Origin: Zopfochytrium polystomum
Taxonomy: Eukaryota; Chytridiomycota; Chytridiomycetes; Chytridiales; Chytridiaceae
Assembly: GCA_025765615.1 (NCBI GenBank)
Contig: JAIVFJ010000059.1
Coordinates: 124,001 to 188,000, forward strand
Direction: 5' to 3'
DNA length: 64,000 nt
The stretch's first letter is position 1, and every line of letters begins with the position of its first letter. The translations under genes and the position numbers were made by a program. The notes beneath the pieces were generated by a model. The model was not told the DNA's origin. It did not search any database and was given only the letters and a program-made list of their open reading frames with translations. Below are positions 22,411-35,679 of the stretch, piece by piece.

Positions 22411-22680
22411 GTTTGAATTTTCTCAGAATGATTATTGATTTTACATAATCTGTATTTGATTGATTCGTTCCCTTGTGAGCGCACCCCGCGGCCCCCTCAC
22501 TTCCTTACTGGGGCAAGGCGCCCTTACCCTTCCCGTCCCTTCCCTTCTTTCCGCATAAACGTATCTGCAAAACAAGCAGCCCCTGATCTGCATACAAAGT
22601 AAAATAAAGACGATCGAAAAGAAAAATACTCTTCAAAAAAAAAAAAAGGCCGACGGCGAGAAACAACTTTAGCTGTTACG

Positions 22681-24893
22681 ATGTCATCCAATACCGCTGC
22701 CACCGCCGCCTCCACGGTGACCGCCTCTTCGACGGCAACAACAGCGACAACGTGGACCGCGCGCCAGCCGCCCCACCGCCGCCCCGGCGCCATTGCAGCC
22801 CCCAAGCTCGCCGCCGCCGCCGGCAAGCCAACTGGCCCCACTGCCGCCAAGCCCACTGCCATCACGGCTGCCAAGCCCGCGGCCGTCACCGCCCACCGCG
22901 CCGCCGCCGGCGGCCCACCCCCCACAAAGCAGCTCCCACCCCAGCACCACCCCCGCCCACAGCCCCCAACACCCCCCGAAGACCCTTGCTCCTCGTCATC
23001 GTCCATGTCCACCACCGCCACCATCTCCTCCACCGCGGCCCCGACCTTGCCTGCCCCCGTGCCTCCCGCAACTCCCAAGCGCGCACTGTCGCAGCTCTCT
23101 GCAAACACCCGTCCTCCCACCGCGTCACCCCTGCAACAGCAGCACGCGCACCCAGGGCGCCGCGGCACCGCCGTGTCCGTGACGCCGTTCGCCGTCGCCC
23201 TGGCCGCGGTCGCCGCGCGTGCATCGTCGTCGTCGTCGCCGTCGCCGTCAAAGTCGTCGCCGTTGTCGTCGTCGTCCTCGTCCTCGGCGCCGTCGTCTGC
23301 GTCCGCGTCGCCCGCCGCCGCGCGGCTCTTGCGCGTCGCTACCGCGGCTGCGGCTGCCGCGGCCGCTGCGACGGCAGGGTACGGCTCGCCGGGCACGCCG
23401 GGCGGGCGCAGCGGCAGCAGCAACAGCAGCAGCAGCAGCAACAGTATCGGGAGCGGCATCGGTCCTGCGACGCCGCCGCCGCCGGCGCGAACGGCCGCGC
23501 GTGCGCGGGGCGGCTGCACCCCAGGGGCGGTGGCGTCGGCGCGGAAGCGGCTGGCGGCGCTGGGCTCGCCGCGAGGCGGCGGCGGCCAGCGGTCGCCGGC
23601 GCGGGCGATGATGGCGGGGATCTCGCTGTCGCCGACGCCAAAGTCGCGGCTGCGGGCAGCGGCGGCGTGCGGGTCCGGGTCGGACGGGGCGGCTGGGGCC
23701 GCGGCGGCGGCGGTGTCCGCGTCGACGGACCGGGCGGACTTGTCGAGTCCGATGCGCAGGACGGGCCGCCGTCCGGTCGCGGAGACAGGGCTACACGGTG
23801 AGCGGGCGTGCGGGGATTGAATTTTGTGTTGCATTTTCTTTATCTTGTTGAGATCTCCCTCCCTTCGCCGCTACTCTCCCCTTATGAAGTTGATGGGAGT
23901 GACAGTGTAAATAATCCGACAGATTTTTTATACTTTCTACGTTGTACTTTGCGCCTCGTCCTTACGCTGTGCTTATTTCCTTACATTCTCCCAGTACGAT
24001 CGATATATTCCGAGCACCACGTCGGCGGACCTGCCGTCGACGCAGTACCACCTGTCCAAAGACGACTCGAGCGGCGACGCGGAGGGCAAGACCGCAGCCG
24101 CGGCAGCGCCGCTCGATGCTGAGGCGCTGGCGCACCAGGAAGCGCTGGCGCGGGCGTGCGGGGTGAGCCTGAACCGACGGATCCTCGCATTCAAGGCGGA
24201 AGCGCCGCTGTCGGTGCGCGGCGAGGCGTTGCGGACGCACTGGCGGCCGCCGACGGTGCGTGCGCTGCCGGCGACGCATCGCCGGCACATTAGCTCGCAG
24301 CCGGACCGCATCCTGGACGCGCCGGGCCTTGCCAACGACTACTACCTGAACCTGCTGGACTGGTCGGCCACGAACCAAGTTGCGGTGGGGCTGGCGGACA
24401 CGGTGTACGTGTGGAACGCGACGTCGGGCTCGGTGACGGAGGTGTGCCAGCTGCCCGGTCCGGGAGACATTGTCGGCGGCGGCGGGGGCGTGGACCCGGC
24501 CGGCGCCGTGTGCTCGGTGCAGTGGAACGACGAGGGGCGGTATCTGTCGGTCGGCACGTGGGACGGCAAGATTCTGGTGGTCGACGTGGTCAAAGGGTCG
24601 CTGATGCGCACGATGCAAGGCCACGCCAGCCGCGTCGGAGCGCTCACGTGGAGCGGCCACACTGTGTCGTCGGGTGCGCGCGATGGGTCAATCAAGCACC
24701 ACGACGTGCGTGACCCGCGCCACCAGACCGCCGTGCTGGTCGGCCACTCTGCCGAGGTGTGCGGTCTCAAGTGGCGCGCCGACGGCGCCATGCTGGCCAG
24801 CGGCGGCAACGACAATCTTGTGAACGTGTGGGACGCGAGATCCAGCGCGCCGAGGCACACAAAGTCGAATCATAACGCGGCAGTCAAGGTAAG

Positions 24894-24935
<42 letters not shown>

Positions 24936-25468
24936 CTTGACAATGCTTCCTTCTACTCGCCTCGTTTTCCTTCTTAACCCTCGCCTCATCCCAGGCAATC
25001 GGGTGGTGCCCGTGGCAGCTAAGCCTGCTGGCGACGGGCGGCGGACAGCACGACCGCCACATTCACTTTTGGAACACGCAGACGGGGGCCAAGCTGTCGT
25101 CGGTGGACACGGGCTCGCAGGTGACGGCGATCCTGTGGTCGCACCGCAATCGCGAGTTTCTGTCTACGCACGGGTTCCCGCAGAACCAGCTGTCGGTGTG
25201 GAACTACCCGTCGCTGACAAAGGTCATTGACATACCCGGCCACGACTCGCGTATCCTGCACGCCGCGCTGAGCCCCGACGGCGAGACGGTCGCGTCCGTC
25301 GCGAGCGACGAGAACATGAAGTTTTGGAAGGTGTTTGCCAAAAAGAAAGGCGCTGCCGGCGCCGGGAACGAGGGCGCTGGGGGCGCGGCGGCCGGCGCCG
25401 CGGGCAGAGGCGGCAACGAGGACGAGGACGATCTGGTCAAGGCGACGAGGGCGCTGACGCTTCGATGA
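22681..25468 (+). CDS. CDC20: CDC20, activator of the anaphase-promoting complex
   Basis: WD40 co-activator that recruits substrates to the APC/C at metaphase. Exons: 22681-23797 (low-complexity Ser/Ala/Pro N-terminus), 23995-24888 and 24995-25468. Seen: C-box DRYIPS at the start of exon 2, RRILAFK (the KILR-type motif), [21 protein letters not shown], repeats with [12 protein letters not shown] and [25 protein letters not shown], and a C-terminal LTLR in place of the usual Ile-Arg tail. DRYIP and the blade sequences favour CDC20 over CDH1/FZR1. Exons 2 and 3 join in phase 0. Exon 1 with its strong GTGAGC donor ends in phase 1 while exon 2 needs phase 0, so exon 1 holds an indel or a weaker in-phase donor (GTCGCG near 23780) is used. 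Confidence 0.9.
24895..24934. repeat. (TG)20 in a CDC20 intron
   Basis: Begins 6 nt after the GTAAGA donor of intron 2. Confidence 0.95.
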
Positions 25469-26630
25469 TGCACGCATTTTACTTTGGGTCACGAAGGAGG
25501 GGGACGAGTAGGAGAAGTAAGAGGAGGAGGGTGATAGATGAAGGAAGACAGACTGAGACGAGAGCCTTTGGTTCGAGTATGGTGATATCGGGAAGATGGA
25601 CCTTTTTGGACTTTGGTTGGCGCTGCCCAAGGAAAATGGTAACATTGAATAAAGCACAATATCGGCCCCACAACTGAGGTGTGTATGGATAATTAAAGCA
25701 CCTTGATGGAGCAGCGGATTAAGTAGAAAGGCACAACCAAAAAGGCTGAACCACGGCACAACATTTGAGCAAGAAATACTTGTTGCTAAGTGCTGACAGT
25801 GGGGAACTTCCCCGACCATTGTAAAACAGAAATAGGCAATGAACGCCCCTTCAAAAAAAAAAGGGGGGGGGGGAGTGTAAAAGCCACTTTTGTGATTATG
25901 GCTTGGCCCTATTCGGGGCCTACGCAGCAATTCTGTGAATTGCCTATGTTAAGAGTCCCGGTTTCGCACCAATTTTGCAGGGCGCCACATGTGAATCTGA
26001 CACGGCTGGACACGCATTGTTCCCCCCTCCAGCCCAAAATGTCTCGTAATGCTGTGCAATAACCGGCTTTGCGTGTTATGAAGGTGGAACTACCCTCCGT
26101 AGCGGATGTGTTGGAGTGACATTTAACGATATTGGAAGAGGGAATGAAATGGCAGTTGATTGCCGCCAGTTCAAGTTCGGCTGTCATGGAAGGGTCTCGA
26201 CAGAAAACTTTTCTTATGGAGTATCCCACCTCCCCGTCGTGGATGCGTCTTGATTTTGGGCTGGACGGCATGGTTTGAAACCCAGGCGCAGGCCTGGGAA
26301 GCAAGGAAGTGCAAGCAAAAACTCCATTGATGTCGTCATCATCGACAAATGTATTTGCTGCGACCTCGAGGCCCCGAGGAGCGAGCATGCATCCCATCAC
26401 CATGGTGAAAACCCATTCACCTAAAAAAATTCATCACCAAACGAAAGAACAGCCAAGGGAATGTAGGACGAAGGGAAGGTGGGAGGACCGAATAGACGAA
26501 ACACAAGACAAACGCGGGGATCATCAGGGAGATTGAACGATCCCGGGCGAGCGCGTACAAATCGATCCCAGCCCACCCAACCCCACCACCGACAGACATC
26601 CACCCCCCCAAAAAAATTCGGAAAAAAAAA
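25469..26630. other. intergenic, no gene seen
   Basis: Lower-GC sequence with an A/G homopolymer block at 25853-25873 and only short shadow frames. No recognisable transposon protein. Confidence 0.6.
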
Positions 26631-27490
<860 letters not shown>

Positions 27491-27669
27491 GGTGGGTCGG
27501 AGATTGCTTGATTTGATTTTTCTTTCTTTCAGGGAGCTTCCCTTGGAGCCCCAGATTCTTGGGTGGTCGCAGTGAGAAGACGGAGAGGGAGAGACCGGCC
27601 GACAGACCGCCTGATTGATTGCACCCGTCTCATTTTGAGGACAACCACAAAAGATCCCTCATGCAACTC

Positions 27670-27670
<1 letters not shown>

Positions 27671-27703
<33 letters not shown>
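27671..27703. repeat. A33 homopolymer
   Basis: Thirty-three A residues between the convergence-side end of the MAPEG gene and the RPS14 start. Confidence 0.95.
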
Positions 27704-27706
<3 letters not shown>

Positions 27707-27777
27707 CAAAACCAAAAACCAGGGAGCTTCACCCCGCCGCCGCAATAGCCAAGGTCAGCTACGCAGGCATCCTCCAA

Positions 27778-28119
27778 TCACCTCCCGCCGGCTTGCAGGT
27801 ACGCCTTGGAGAACCCTGGAATCGCCGACGCAATAAGGAGGAGGTAGCACGGGACCGAGTAGCTGAACCAAGCGACGGAACGCGGGATGCTCAGGTTGGT
27901 CAAGTAGAACAGGTAGTGCAACACCCGCGCGACAAACGCGTACGCGGCAAACCTTAACAGAAATATTTGGTTAGGGGGGCACAGAACAGGGGGGTACAGA
28001 ACAAAGTCATGCGCGCATCAAAGAGTCCACTCCATTCACATTCGCCGCTCGCCCAACCTTCCGGCAACGTCGTCACCCCACGAAAAAGCCCAAGCAGCTC
28101 CTTAACTCCCTCCCCCTCC

Positions 28120-28151
<32 letters not shown>

Positions 28152-28946
28152 AACTGAGCGCGGATCGACACGGGGACTCCACTCTGCTGCGAGAGCAGGA
28201 CGGCGGCGGCGATGAGCGGAAAGCTCTCGACCGCATTGTTGTGCGCGGCAGCCTGAACGCAAAAGAAAAAGAAAGAATATTAATTGCGAGCTGTATGGCC
28301 CAATTTTGCGCCTCTCGGACCAAGGCGAAGGGGGGTGGTTGTGCGTTGGGTGGTGGCGGGTAATGTGAAGTGGGGTGCAGAGTTACTTACGAATCGGTGC
28401 GTGATGCCTCGGTAAGCCATCAGACGCGGGTGGCTGCGGCAAAACGAGTATTTTTTCAGAAAAGATGAATGCGGGGAGAGTTGGAGCATTCGGGGCAACG
28501 AGGGTCAGAACGCGTCGGAATCCTAAAAAAAAGAAAAGAAAAAACCCGAAGTGTCACGAGCAACAGACCACATACTTATTATCAAACCCCTCTTCGGAGC
28601 CGCACTTTGCGACGGTGGCAAAGAGGCTGGACACGCCGTAGGCGTGGACGGCGAGGACGAAGACCGTCCAGTACGGGATGTCGCGCGGCTGCAGGCCAAA
28701 GTAGGTTTTGAACAGCGGGATCAGGTAGGATTGGATCAGGCCCGCGTTGTAGAGGTACAGGAAGGCGGCGCCGCAGGTGGCGACGAGCAGCGGGAGGACG
28801 GCCGCCATGATGAGGGCTTGGACCGTGCGCGAGGACGACGACGAGTCTGCCGGGATAGGCGGCAGGTCCTGCTTGGTGCTGCGCGGGGCCGCCACGGCGG
28901 CTCCGGCGAAGGCGCTGTTGTTGCTGGGGCTCTTTGGCGGTGCCAT
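27778..28946 (-). CDS. MAPEG-family membrane protein
   Basis: Exons 28946-28576, 28433-28391 (43 nt), 28252-28155 and 27952-27778 give 228 residues with all phases closing. MAPEG proteins are four-helix membrane proteins of eicosanoid/glutathione metabolism. Seen: a first hydrophobic helix (ALIMAAVLPLLVATCGAAFLY region), then a second, then the family core HPRLMAYRGITHRF-AAHNNAVESFPLIAAAVL spanning two splice junctions, and RAQFAAYAFVARVLHYLFY. The His-Asn-Ala-x-Glu-x-Phe-Pro motif is diagnostic of MAPEG. A further in-frame ATG lies at 29009. Whether it conjugates glutathione cannot be told from sequence. Confidence 0.85.
28120..28148. repeat. A29 homopolymer in a MAPEG intron
   Basis: Plus-strand A run, thus poly-T on the gene strand, directly after the donor of intron 3. 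Confidence 0.95.
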
Positions 28947-29080
28947 CACTCTGTGTGCTCTGAGTGGAGATGCGAGTTTTTTTGGCCCACCAAAACGAGC
29001 AGCTGACAAGGACGGCGGTGCTCCAATAAAAAAAAGTGTTTATTGGGCGGACACAAAGGAAAAATACGACGCGACAGGAT

Positions 29081-31078
29081 TCATCGAAAGTCGCCCAGCA
29101 GATCAAAGTCCGTCGTCGACGTCGACGCGGTCGACCCGCCCCCAAAGCCCGCTGTGGGCTTCGCGCCCGCGATCCCAATCGGCGACGGCTGCTGCTGCGA
29201 GGCCGCCACACCTTGAGCACCGCCGGTCCCGCTGCCCAGCGACAAGGCCGAAAACGCGCCAAAGGGATCGTCGCTCTTCTTCTTGCTTTGCGACCCCGCC
29301 GCGGCCGCAGTCGCCGACGAGCCAAACTGCGGTATGCCGAAATTAGGGATCCCGTCCGAGACGCTGCTCTTTGTCTGCATCGTCGGGGATGACGCGGCCG
29401 ACGTCACCGAGTTGGACAGGGACGCCGACGCCGACGAAAAGCTGGCAAAGGACGCGCCCGAGCCGTTGCGCATCGGGGAGAGCGGGACGAGCGGCGTCGG
29501 TGACATGGTCATTGGTGGTGTCGAGGACGACATGAGGGGAGTGGACGGGCGGAGAGGGGACGACGAACCAGGGCCGTACAAACCTGCGAACGCAAGAGAC
29601 GCCGGCTGGACCGCAGCGGTTGCCGACGACGACAACGGCTGCGTCCCTGATGAAGGCGCGTTGCTGAACAGCGAGACAGGTAGTTGCGCAGAGGCGCCGC
29701 CGAAAGACTGGGACGGTGTAGTACCATTCGATGGAACTTGGAAAGCAGCAAAACCTGCTCCAAACGGTTGCTGCTGCTGCAGAGGTGGGGGGTTTGGGGC
29801 GGCGGTCGCATAGAGAGACATTATGTTGGCCTTCAGATCGATTGAAGGCTGTTGTGCCGGACTGGTCGGAGCGGCGGCCTTAGAAGTTCCACCAACAGTC
29901 GTTACTGGGGTGGGCGATGTTGTAGGAGGTGACTGGAACGCTTCAAATAGGTCATCTGCCCCAGAGGAGACGTTCGTCGCGGCGGGCTTGGCGGGCGAGC
30001 CGGCACCACCAACCTGCGTCTGGCTCACACTGGGCGATGCCAATGGGCTTCCTTGAGGAATGCTTACAAGGTTTGTTGCTGCAGCCTGTGGCATTGCGAT
30101 AACCGGGGCAACGCGCTTCGGAGCTGCCGCGACGCCATTAATCTGATTTCCAAAAGAAGGAGAAGGAGGGTTCCAACTTCAGTTTGAATCCTAAACCTGC
30201 CCGCGGGAAGGGCAATTTCGGTTTTACCTGAATAGGAACTACTCCCTCTGGGAGTGGGATGTCGTCGGGATTCGGCATTGGACCTTTGGCAACAAACTGC
30301 CGTCTCTCGTACTTTGCACGAATCCATTGGTCCATGTTGCTGCAATGAGAGAAAGAAGGGGGCCGACAAAAGCTCAGCGGGATTGACACAACCCGCGATC
30401 ATGCGAAAAATAGTTACGTTTCAGGCGGCGCAAAGTTGGGTGGCAGTTGGTGCTCCCAGTAAACGTTTGCCTTGTGATTTCCCCATCGGACCATGTTCTG
30501 ATCGTTCATAAGTGTGAAACAAGATCAGTCAAGGCGGAGAGAGGAAGCGGAAGGGGGAAAAAAAAAAGAACTAAAAAAAAAAAAGTGGGTACCTCAATCT
30601 GCTCGGCCGTCCATGCGTCAAGGTCCGCCGATTTCACTGAAAAGGTTCGGATTGTCAGTGGACGTGCAACACCAGGTTGGGGGGTCATGTTGCGAAAGGC
30701 CAAAAGAGCCGAGGTAGAGAGGGCGAACCTTTTGAGATGTGAGTTCCCATGGACCTATGAATGCCGCTGCAGCGGATGCAAACGAAAATGCCAATGTTCC
30801 AGGACGCCCATCTTGGATCTGGCAGAGAGAAGGGGGAGTAGGATTGGATCGGATTGGAGGGCGTTGGTTAATTAAGGCGATCAGGGGCAGGGGGAGGCAG
30901 CCAGTCAGTCAGGGGGGGGTGACGAACGCCCAATTGGGCAACGGGAAAGAGCCGCATTACCCTTCTTCTTGCAGTCTGCGCAGCGCCTGTTGTCGGAGCG
31001 CATCATCAGGTCCTTGAGGATCCGCGAGTGGCGGTCGTTGAGGCTCTTGTCGGCAAAGCGCTCGCTCCGCGTCGTCAT
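29081..31078 (-). CDS. ArfGAP of the SMAP/AGE2 type
   Basis: GTPase-activating protein for Arf, acting in vesicle traffic. Exons 31078-30961, 30818-30729, 30636-30593, 30497-30418, 30339-30228 and 30142-29081 give 501 residues; every phase closes. The ArfGAP zinc finger is complete: Cys33, Cys36, Cys53 and Cys56 (C-x2-C-x16-C-x2-C) in CADC...[14 protein letters not shown], with the arginine finger in GIHR (Arg61). Next come [12 protein letters not shown] and [11 protein letters not shown], as in SMAP1/2. The long C-terminal half is Ser/Ala/Pro/Phe-rich with short DPFGAF-type (DPF) repeats and ends DFDLLGDFR, the adaptor/clathrin-binding style of this subfamily. Confidence 0.92.
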
Positions 31079-31202
31079 TCTTCTCGTTCTCCTTGTTGTT
31101 CGCGTGCGCTCTCTTGCCCTTCTCTATCTGTCCTTTGAAGCTGCTGGCCCCCCCTCGGTCGCCGTCGCACGACGCCCGAAATTCCTTCCAATTGTCCTGA
31201 CT

Positions 31203-31280
31203 ACACACACACACACATACTCTCTCTCTCTCTCTCTCGCTCTCTCTCTGTGTGTGTGTGTGTGTGAGTGTGTGTGTGTG
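31203..31280. repeat. compound (CA)n(CT)n(GT)n microsatellite
   Basis: Three dinucleotide runs back to back in the spacer upstream of the ArfGAP gene. Confidence 0.9.
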
Positions 31281-31473
31281 TCTGCCACTGTCTCTCTCTG
31301 GCTCTCGTTCTCTGATTTGAAAATTTTCCTGTTTTCCATTCCCAACCCGCCCCCGTTTTGGGAAATCATTGGCAACAACAATAAAAACGAAAAAACAGTC
31401 CCGAGTCTTCGTTGTTGGCTTCGATCAAAGTGCCTGCCTGCCAGCACCGGGAGAGGGGGGGGGCCAGCCACTA

Positions 31474-34378
31474 CTAGCTCAAGAACGTCCCCCACCCACG
31501 AGCCGCCGCCCCCGCCGCCCCCGCCGCACCCGCCGCACCTGTCGTTAGCGGCGCCACGGGCGGCGATAACGGCATCGAAGTAGAAGCACCAGCAACAGCA
31601 GCAGCATGAGTCTGCTGCGGGGTCAATGCGGCGACCGCAAGCACGACGAGCGCCGCCACCGTCTTGTGGGTTGTCTTGTTTACGGGTAGTGGGTGGGGGA
31701 AGCGGAGAAAAGGGGGTCCAACGTCGTTACGTCAACGCAATCAAAGAAACACAAAAACCAACGCATCTCTCATTTTTTTTTCCCCTCGTTTTGTTGGTAC
31801 CTGCAGCACGGCGAACGGCGCCCGCGTGTCGCTCCGGTACAGCACAACGTCGGTCGGCGGCGTCACCTGCGCGGTCCAGTCGCCGGAAAACGCCTTGCAC
31901 ATTAGCAGACGCTCTTCGGCCGCGTCGTGGAGCACTGTTGTTGTTGTTGTGTTTTGTTTTTTCCCCCCGAAAGGGCGGGGGGCAGAGCCGTATACAAAGG
32001 GGTTTGAGGTGGGAAAGGGAAAGGGGAAGTGGGGGGTCTTTTGGATCAATCACGGCTGACGATGGATGGGGAACCAAAAAAGAAAAAAAGAAGGAAAAAA
32101 AAAAAAAAAAAAGAAATAGAGGGAAACGGAATCTCACACAAGAACGCGCCTCTCCCGTGCACCGACACGACCGACAGTACGCCCGACTCGGCCACCGACT
32201 GCCACTGCCAATCCCCGTGTGGCAGGGCTTCCAGGAGCTCGCCGTTGGTGGAGGCGGCGGCGGCGACTGGCACCCAAAGGCCAGCTCGGACCTTCAGCAA
32301 AGGACGCGTGATTTTTTTTTTTTTTTTTTTTTTTTTGTTAGGTTTCAAGCAAGGTTGGGCGCAACGTTACGTGATGTGAGTAGAAGGCCTTGGGCCTCCC
32401 TCCCAAAAAAGAAAACAAAAAGGAATATGTGACAGGGTTTGTACCTTTAAAATGCACGAGCCGCCGTCCGCCGCGGCGCCAGCTTTCCACGGGTCGTCGC
32501 CGTCGAGCAAGGGCACTCGCAATGCTGTCGGAGGCGGAACCAGACGCACCGGCGACGGTGACGGCGACATACCTTGCGCTCCTCTTCCTCCTCCTCCTCC
32601 TCCTCCTCCGCCGCCGCTGCCGACGCCAAGGGCCCGCACATCGCGACGCCCGTCGTCGACTCTGCCGGCGTCGCCAAATGGTTGCAGCGCTCTGCTGCGG
32701 TGGCCGGCGACGTCCGCTGCCCCCGTTCTTTCCACGTGGCGCGCGGACGACGTTGCGGCAGCGGCGCGCGGCTCGGGTAGGGTTTCCGGCCGTTTGGGAT
32801 GGGGCGGGTGCGCCGACTTTTATTTTATTTTATTTTTTTTTTTTTGAGTAGGGACATAGATGAGGTATTGTGGATGAATGGTGAGCAGTCAGTCGATGGA
32901 CAACGCAGATTACAAGAAATCTTGCTCCCCAAATCAAAAACAGCGAAAAAAGGCTCAAGGCCAAATCCAACGCCCAAACCCACCTTGCTACCGCCGCCGG
33001 CTTCGCCGTTGCCAATCTCGTTCGCGATCGCCCTGAGGATGGCGCGGAGCGGCTGCTGGCTGACCTCGGAGGCGGCGTGCGACAACGACGACGACGGCGC
33101 CGCCGCCGCCGGGGCTGGCCGCACCGTTTCAGCCGCACGGCCGCGCAAATTCGGCAGCAGAGGCGCTTGCCGCTGCTGCTGACCTTGAGGATGGTGGTGA
33201 TGGTGCTTTTGATAGAACGCGGGCGGAGGGGGTCGGTCGAGATCCGCCTGAGCCCCCCCGCGTCGGTTCCGGGGCTCGTCCTCACCAACAAACGTCCCGG
33301 CACCGCCTCCATCACCGCCGCCACCGCCGCCACCAGCACCGTCAGCAGACGACGCGCCTCCGCCGTCGGCGTCCAAACGGAGAGCGGCGCGGCGCATGGC
33401 GCCCGCGGCATCGAGGCCCTCGATCTCCTGGACGGTCTCAAAGATTGCGAGCATCAGGGTTCTCTCCTTTGCGGCGGAAGCGGATTGCTGCGCCAGGCGG
33501 CAGACCAGGGAGGCGAACTTGTCCCGCATCGCGGAGAGGACGGAGGAGGTGCGGTCGTGCGCGGCACGTTCGGCCTTTTTTATTTTTTTTTTGTGAATGG
33601 TGGTTTGGGTGACGGGGGCAGCAGCGTCAGCATTTTCGTGCAATAGGTAAAACCACCCAACGCCCCTCTTACCACCACCGCAGCCTCCAAGTCCACGACG
33701 CGTCTCCGCAGGGCGTCGCACTCCTCGTCGCGGTCCGCCAAAGCCCTCCGAGCGAGGTCCCGTTCCATCACGGCGTTTGCGCACGCAACCTTTGTGGCCC
33801 TGTGGTCTTCGTAGAGTGTCCGGAAGGCCGCCTCGGACGCGTCGACGTCTTTTTTGGGATAAAACAGAGGTCGTATGAGAGAGTGCCCTTGCCTGTTATG
33901 GGGGGTTTTACACGCAGAAGAGGAGCGACGAGTCCAAATCCCCCATCCTCCCTTCCTCTTTGCAGAGGAGGTTGGGTTCCAAAGGAAACGAGTAAGCCCT
34001 CACCTTCCTGCGAAAGCCCCCCGCGATCGGGATGCGAGCGGGCGGCGGCGGGCAGCCGCCGCGGGTCCCTCCCTCCGTCGGTCTCTCCGTCATAACGGTG
34101 GGGCGGCTGCTGGTGTTGCTGCTGGTACTGGTGTTGGCGGTTCTGGTGTGGGTAGTACTGCTGCTGCGGCGGCGGCGGCGGCGGTGTCCGCGGCCGCCTG
34201 GGAGACGGCGGAGACGGGTTCACCGCAACAGTCCCGTGCCCGTTCCCGTGCGAAAGCGCGGACGGCAAACGCGGACGGGACACGCCGCCGACATGGGCGG
34301 CGGCGGGCGGCGCGGCGGCGGCGGCAGCGCTCGCGGCGGGGTACCGTCGCTGCTGCTGCTGCTGATCCTGCCGCATTC

Positions 34379-34412
<34 letters not shown>

Positions 34413-35679
34413 GTAGTCCATGCCTAACTCCCACCCGTCGCCGTCGTCGTTATCGTCATCGTCTTCCCGGCCCCGCTTCCGCTGCATCAGCAGCTGCTGC
34501 TGCTGCTGCAGTGGGGTCGGCGGAACGACGGACGGCGAGGACGCAGCGGACCGGAGGGCGCGGGGTGAGGAAGGGGGCTGATGGTGTTGGTAGTGGTAAT
34601 GGTGATGCGGCGGATGCGGCGACGCTGGCCGCGGCATCGGCGATCGCGACCCGGCCGCCACACCGCGGGGCGCGGCGTCCGTAGGGCGGCGTCCGCGCTG
34701 CTGCTGCTCCAGCATCGTCGTTGTTGCGGCGGCGGCGGAGGCAGCGGTAGTGGGTGCGCGGATCTCTGTTGCGATCGGATCGCGGGGGTGAGGGTCGGCG
34801 GCGGGGGCGGCGGCGGCGACGCGGATCGGTGGGGTGGAAGCCCGAGGACCTGGTGGTGGGGGAGGGGGCGAGGTTGGAGTCGTGACGAGGGCCGTTTCTT
34901 TCTTTCGAGCCGCCGCGCCAAATCGGCGAGGGTGGCGGCGCCAAACTCTTTGCCACTGCCGCCGTCGCCGCCGTCCACGCTTTCGACGCTTTCGACGACG
35001 ACGACGGCCACGCGCCGCGACGAGGAGGAGGCGGAGGAGGCGGCGGCGGCGAAGGAGGAGCTGTTGCGGGCCGCAGCGGCGGGGGCGGGGGCTGGAGCAG
35101 CGAGCGCCGCCGCGGTTTGCTTGCGCCGCCTCCGCCGGCGGCGGAGGCAGCGCGCCCACGCCGCACCACCACCGGCTTCTTCTTCGTCAGCAGCGGCAGC
35201 ATCGCCGTCGCAGGCGGGTTCGTCGCCGCCTGCTGCGTGTCGCCGCGGCCGTGGCCGCCAGGCTTGAATGCGATGAGGGTCTTTCTTCCCAAGAGCGCGC
35301 CGCCGCCGCCGGCGCCGGACGCACGCAGCGCATGCGACCCGTGCGTCGGCCGCGGTTGCGGCGGCGGCAGCCGGAAGCTGGGCGTCGTCGTCGCCGCCAC
35401 CGTTCCTCGGCGGCGGCGGCCGTTGGCGGCGGCGGCGGCTGCGGTCTCCTCGCTCCTCCTGGTGCTGATGCGGCCGCGGCCGCGGCAGCCGGCGCCATCG
35501 TCACCGCCATCGTCATCTTCCTCCTCCTCCTCCTCCACCTTTCTCTCCTCCGGGTCGCCGTCGTCGCCGTCACCGTCGCCGCCGTCGTCGTCGTCTTGTG
35601 TTTCTTCTTCTTCTTCTTCTTGCTCTTCTTCGCCGCCGTCGTCGCCCTTGTGGTGCTCTCGCGTCCGCCGCGGTTTCAT
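31474..35679 (-). CDS. large low-complexity protein with a coiled coil, function unknown
   Basis: A chain of exons closes in phase: 34004 (3' end of a long Gln/Pro/His-rich exon), 33848-33673, 33574-32984, 32816-32445, 32291-32138, 31934-31801 and 31662-31474. The second and third form a charged helical segment (RALADRDEECDALRRRVVDLEAAVV, split by an intron just after VV, then SAMRDKFASLVCRLAQQ and LMLAIFETVQEIEGLD). Later exons give GDWQWQSVAESGVLSVVSV and ERLLMCKAFSGDW, which look like folded beta structure. Upstream, 34005-35679 is open in all three frames and the N-terminal frame is unresolved. ATG at 35679 opens an acidic stretch; another frame carries TLADLARRLERKK. No family recognised. 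Confidence 0.5.

Noticed and set aside
22752..23801. Alternative long frames over CDC20 exon 1, both strands
   Set aside because: Arg/His/Gly repeat translations; only the frame from 22681 has natural N-terminal composition and reaches the splice donor.
32447..32677. Frame with a poly-Glu run and a GTATGT donor
   Set aside because: It looked like an exon end, but its phase does not fit either neighbour, whereas the adjacent frame closes in phase through 32816-32445.
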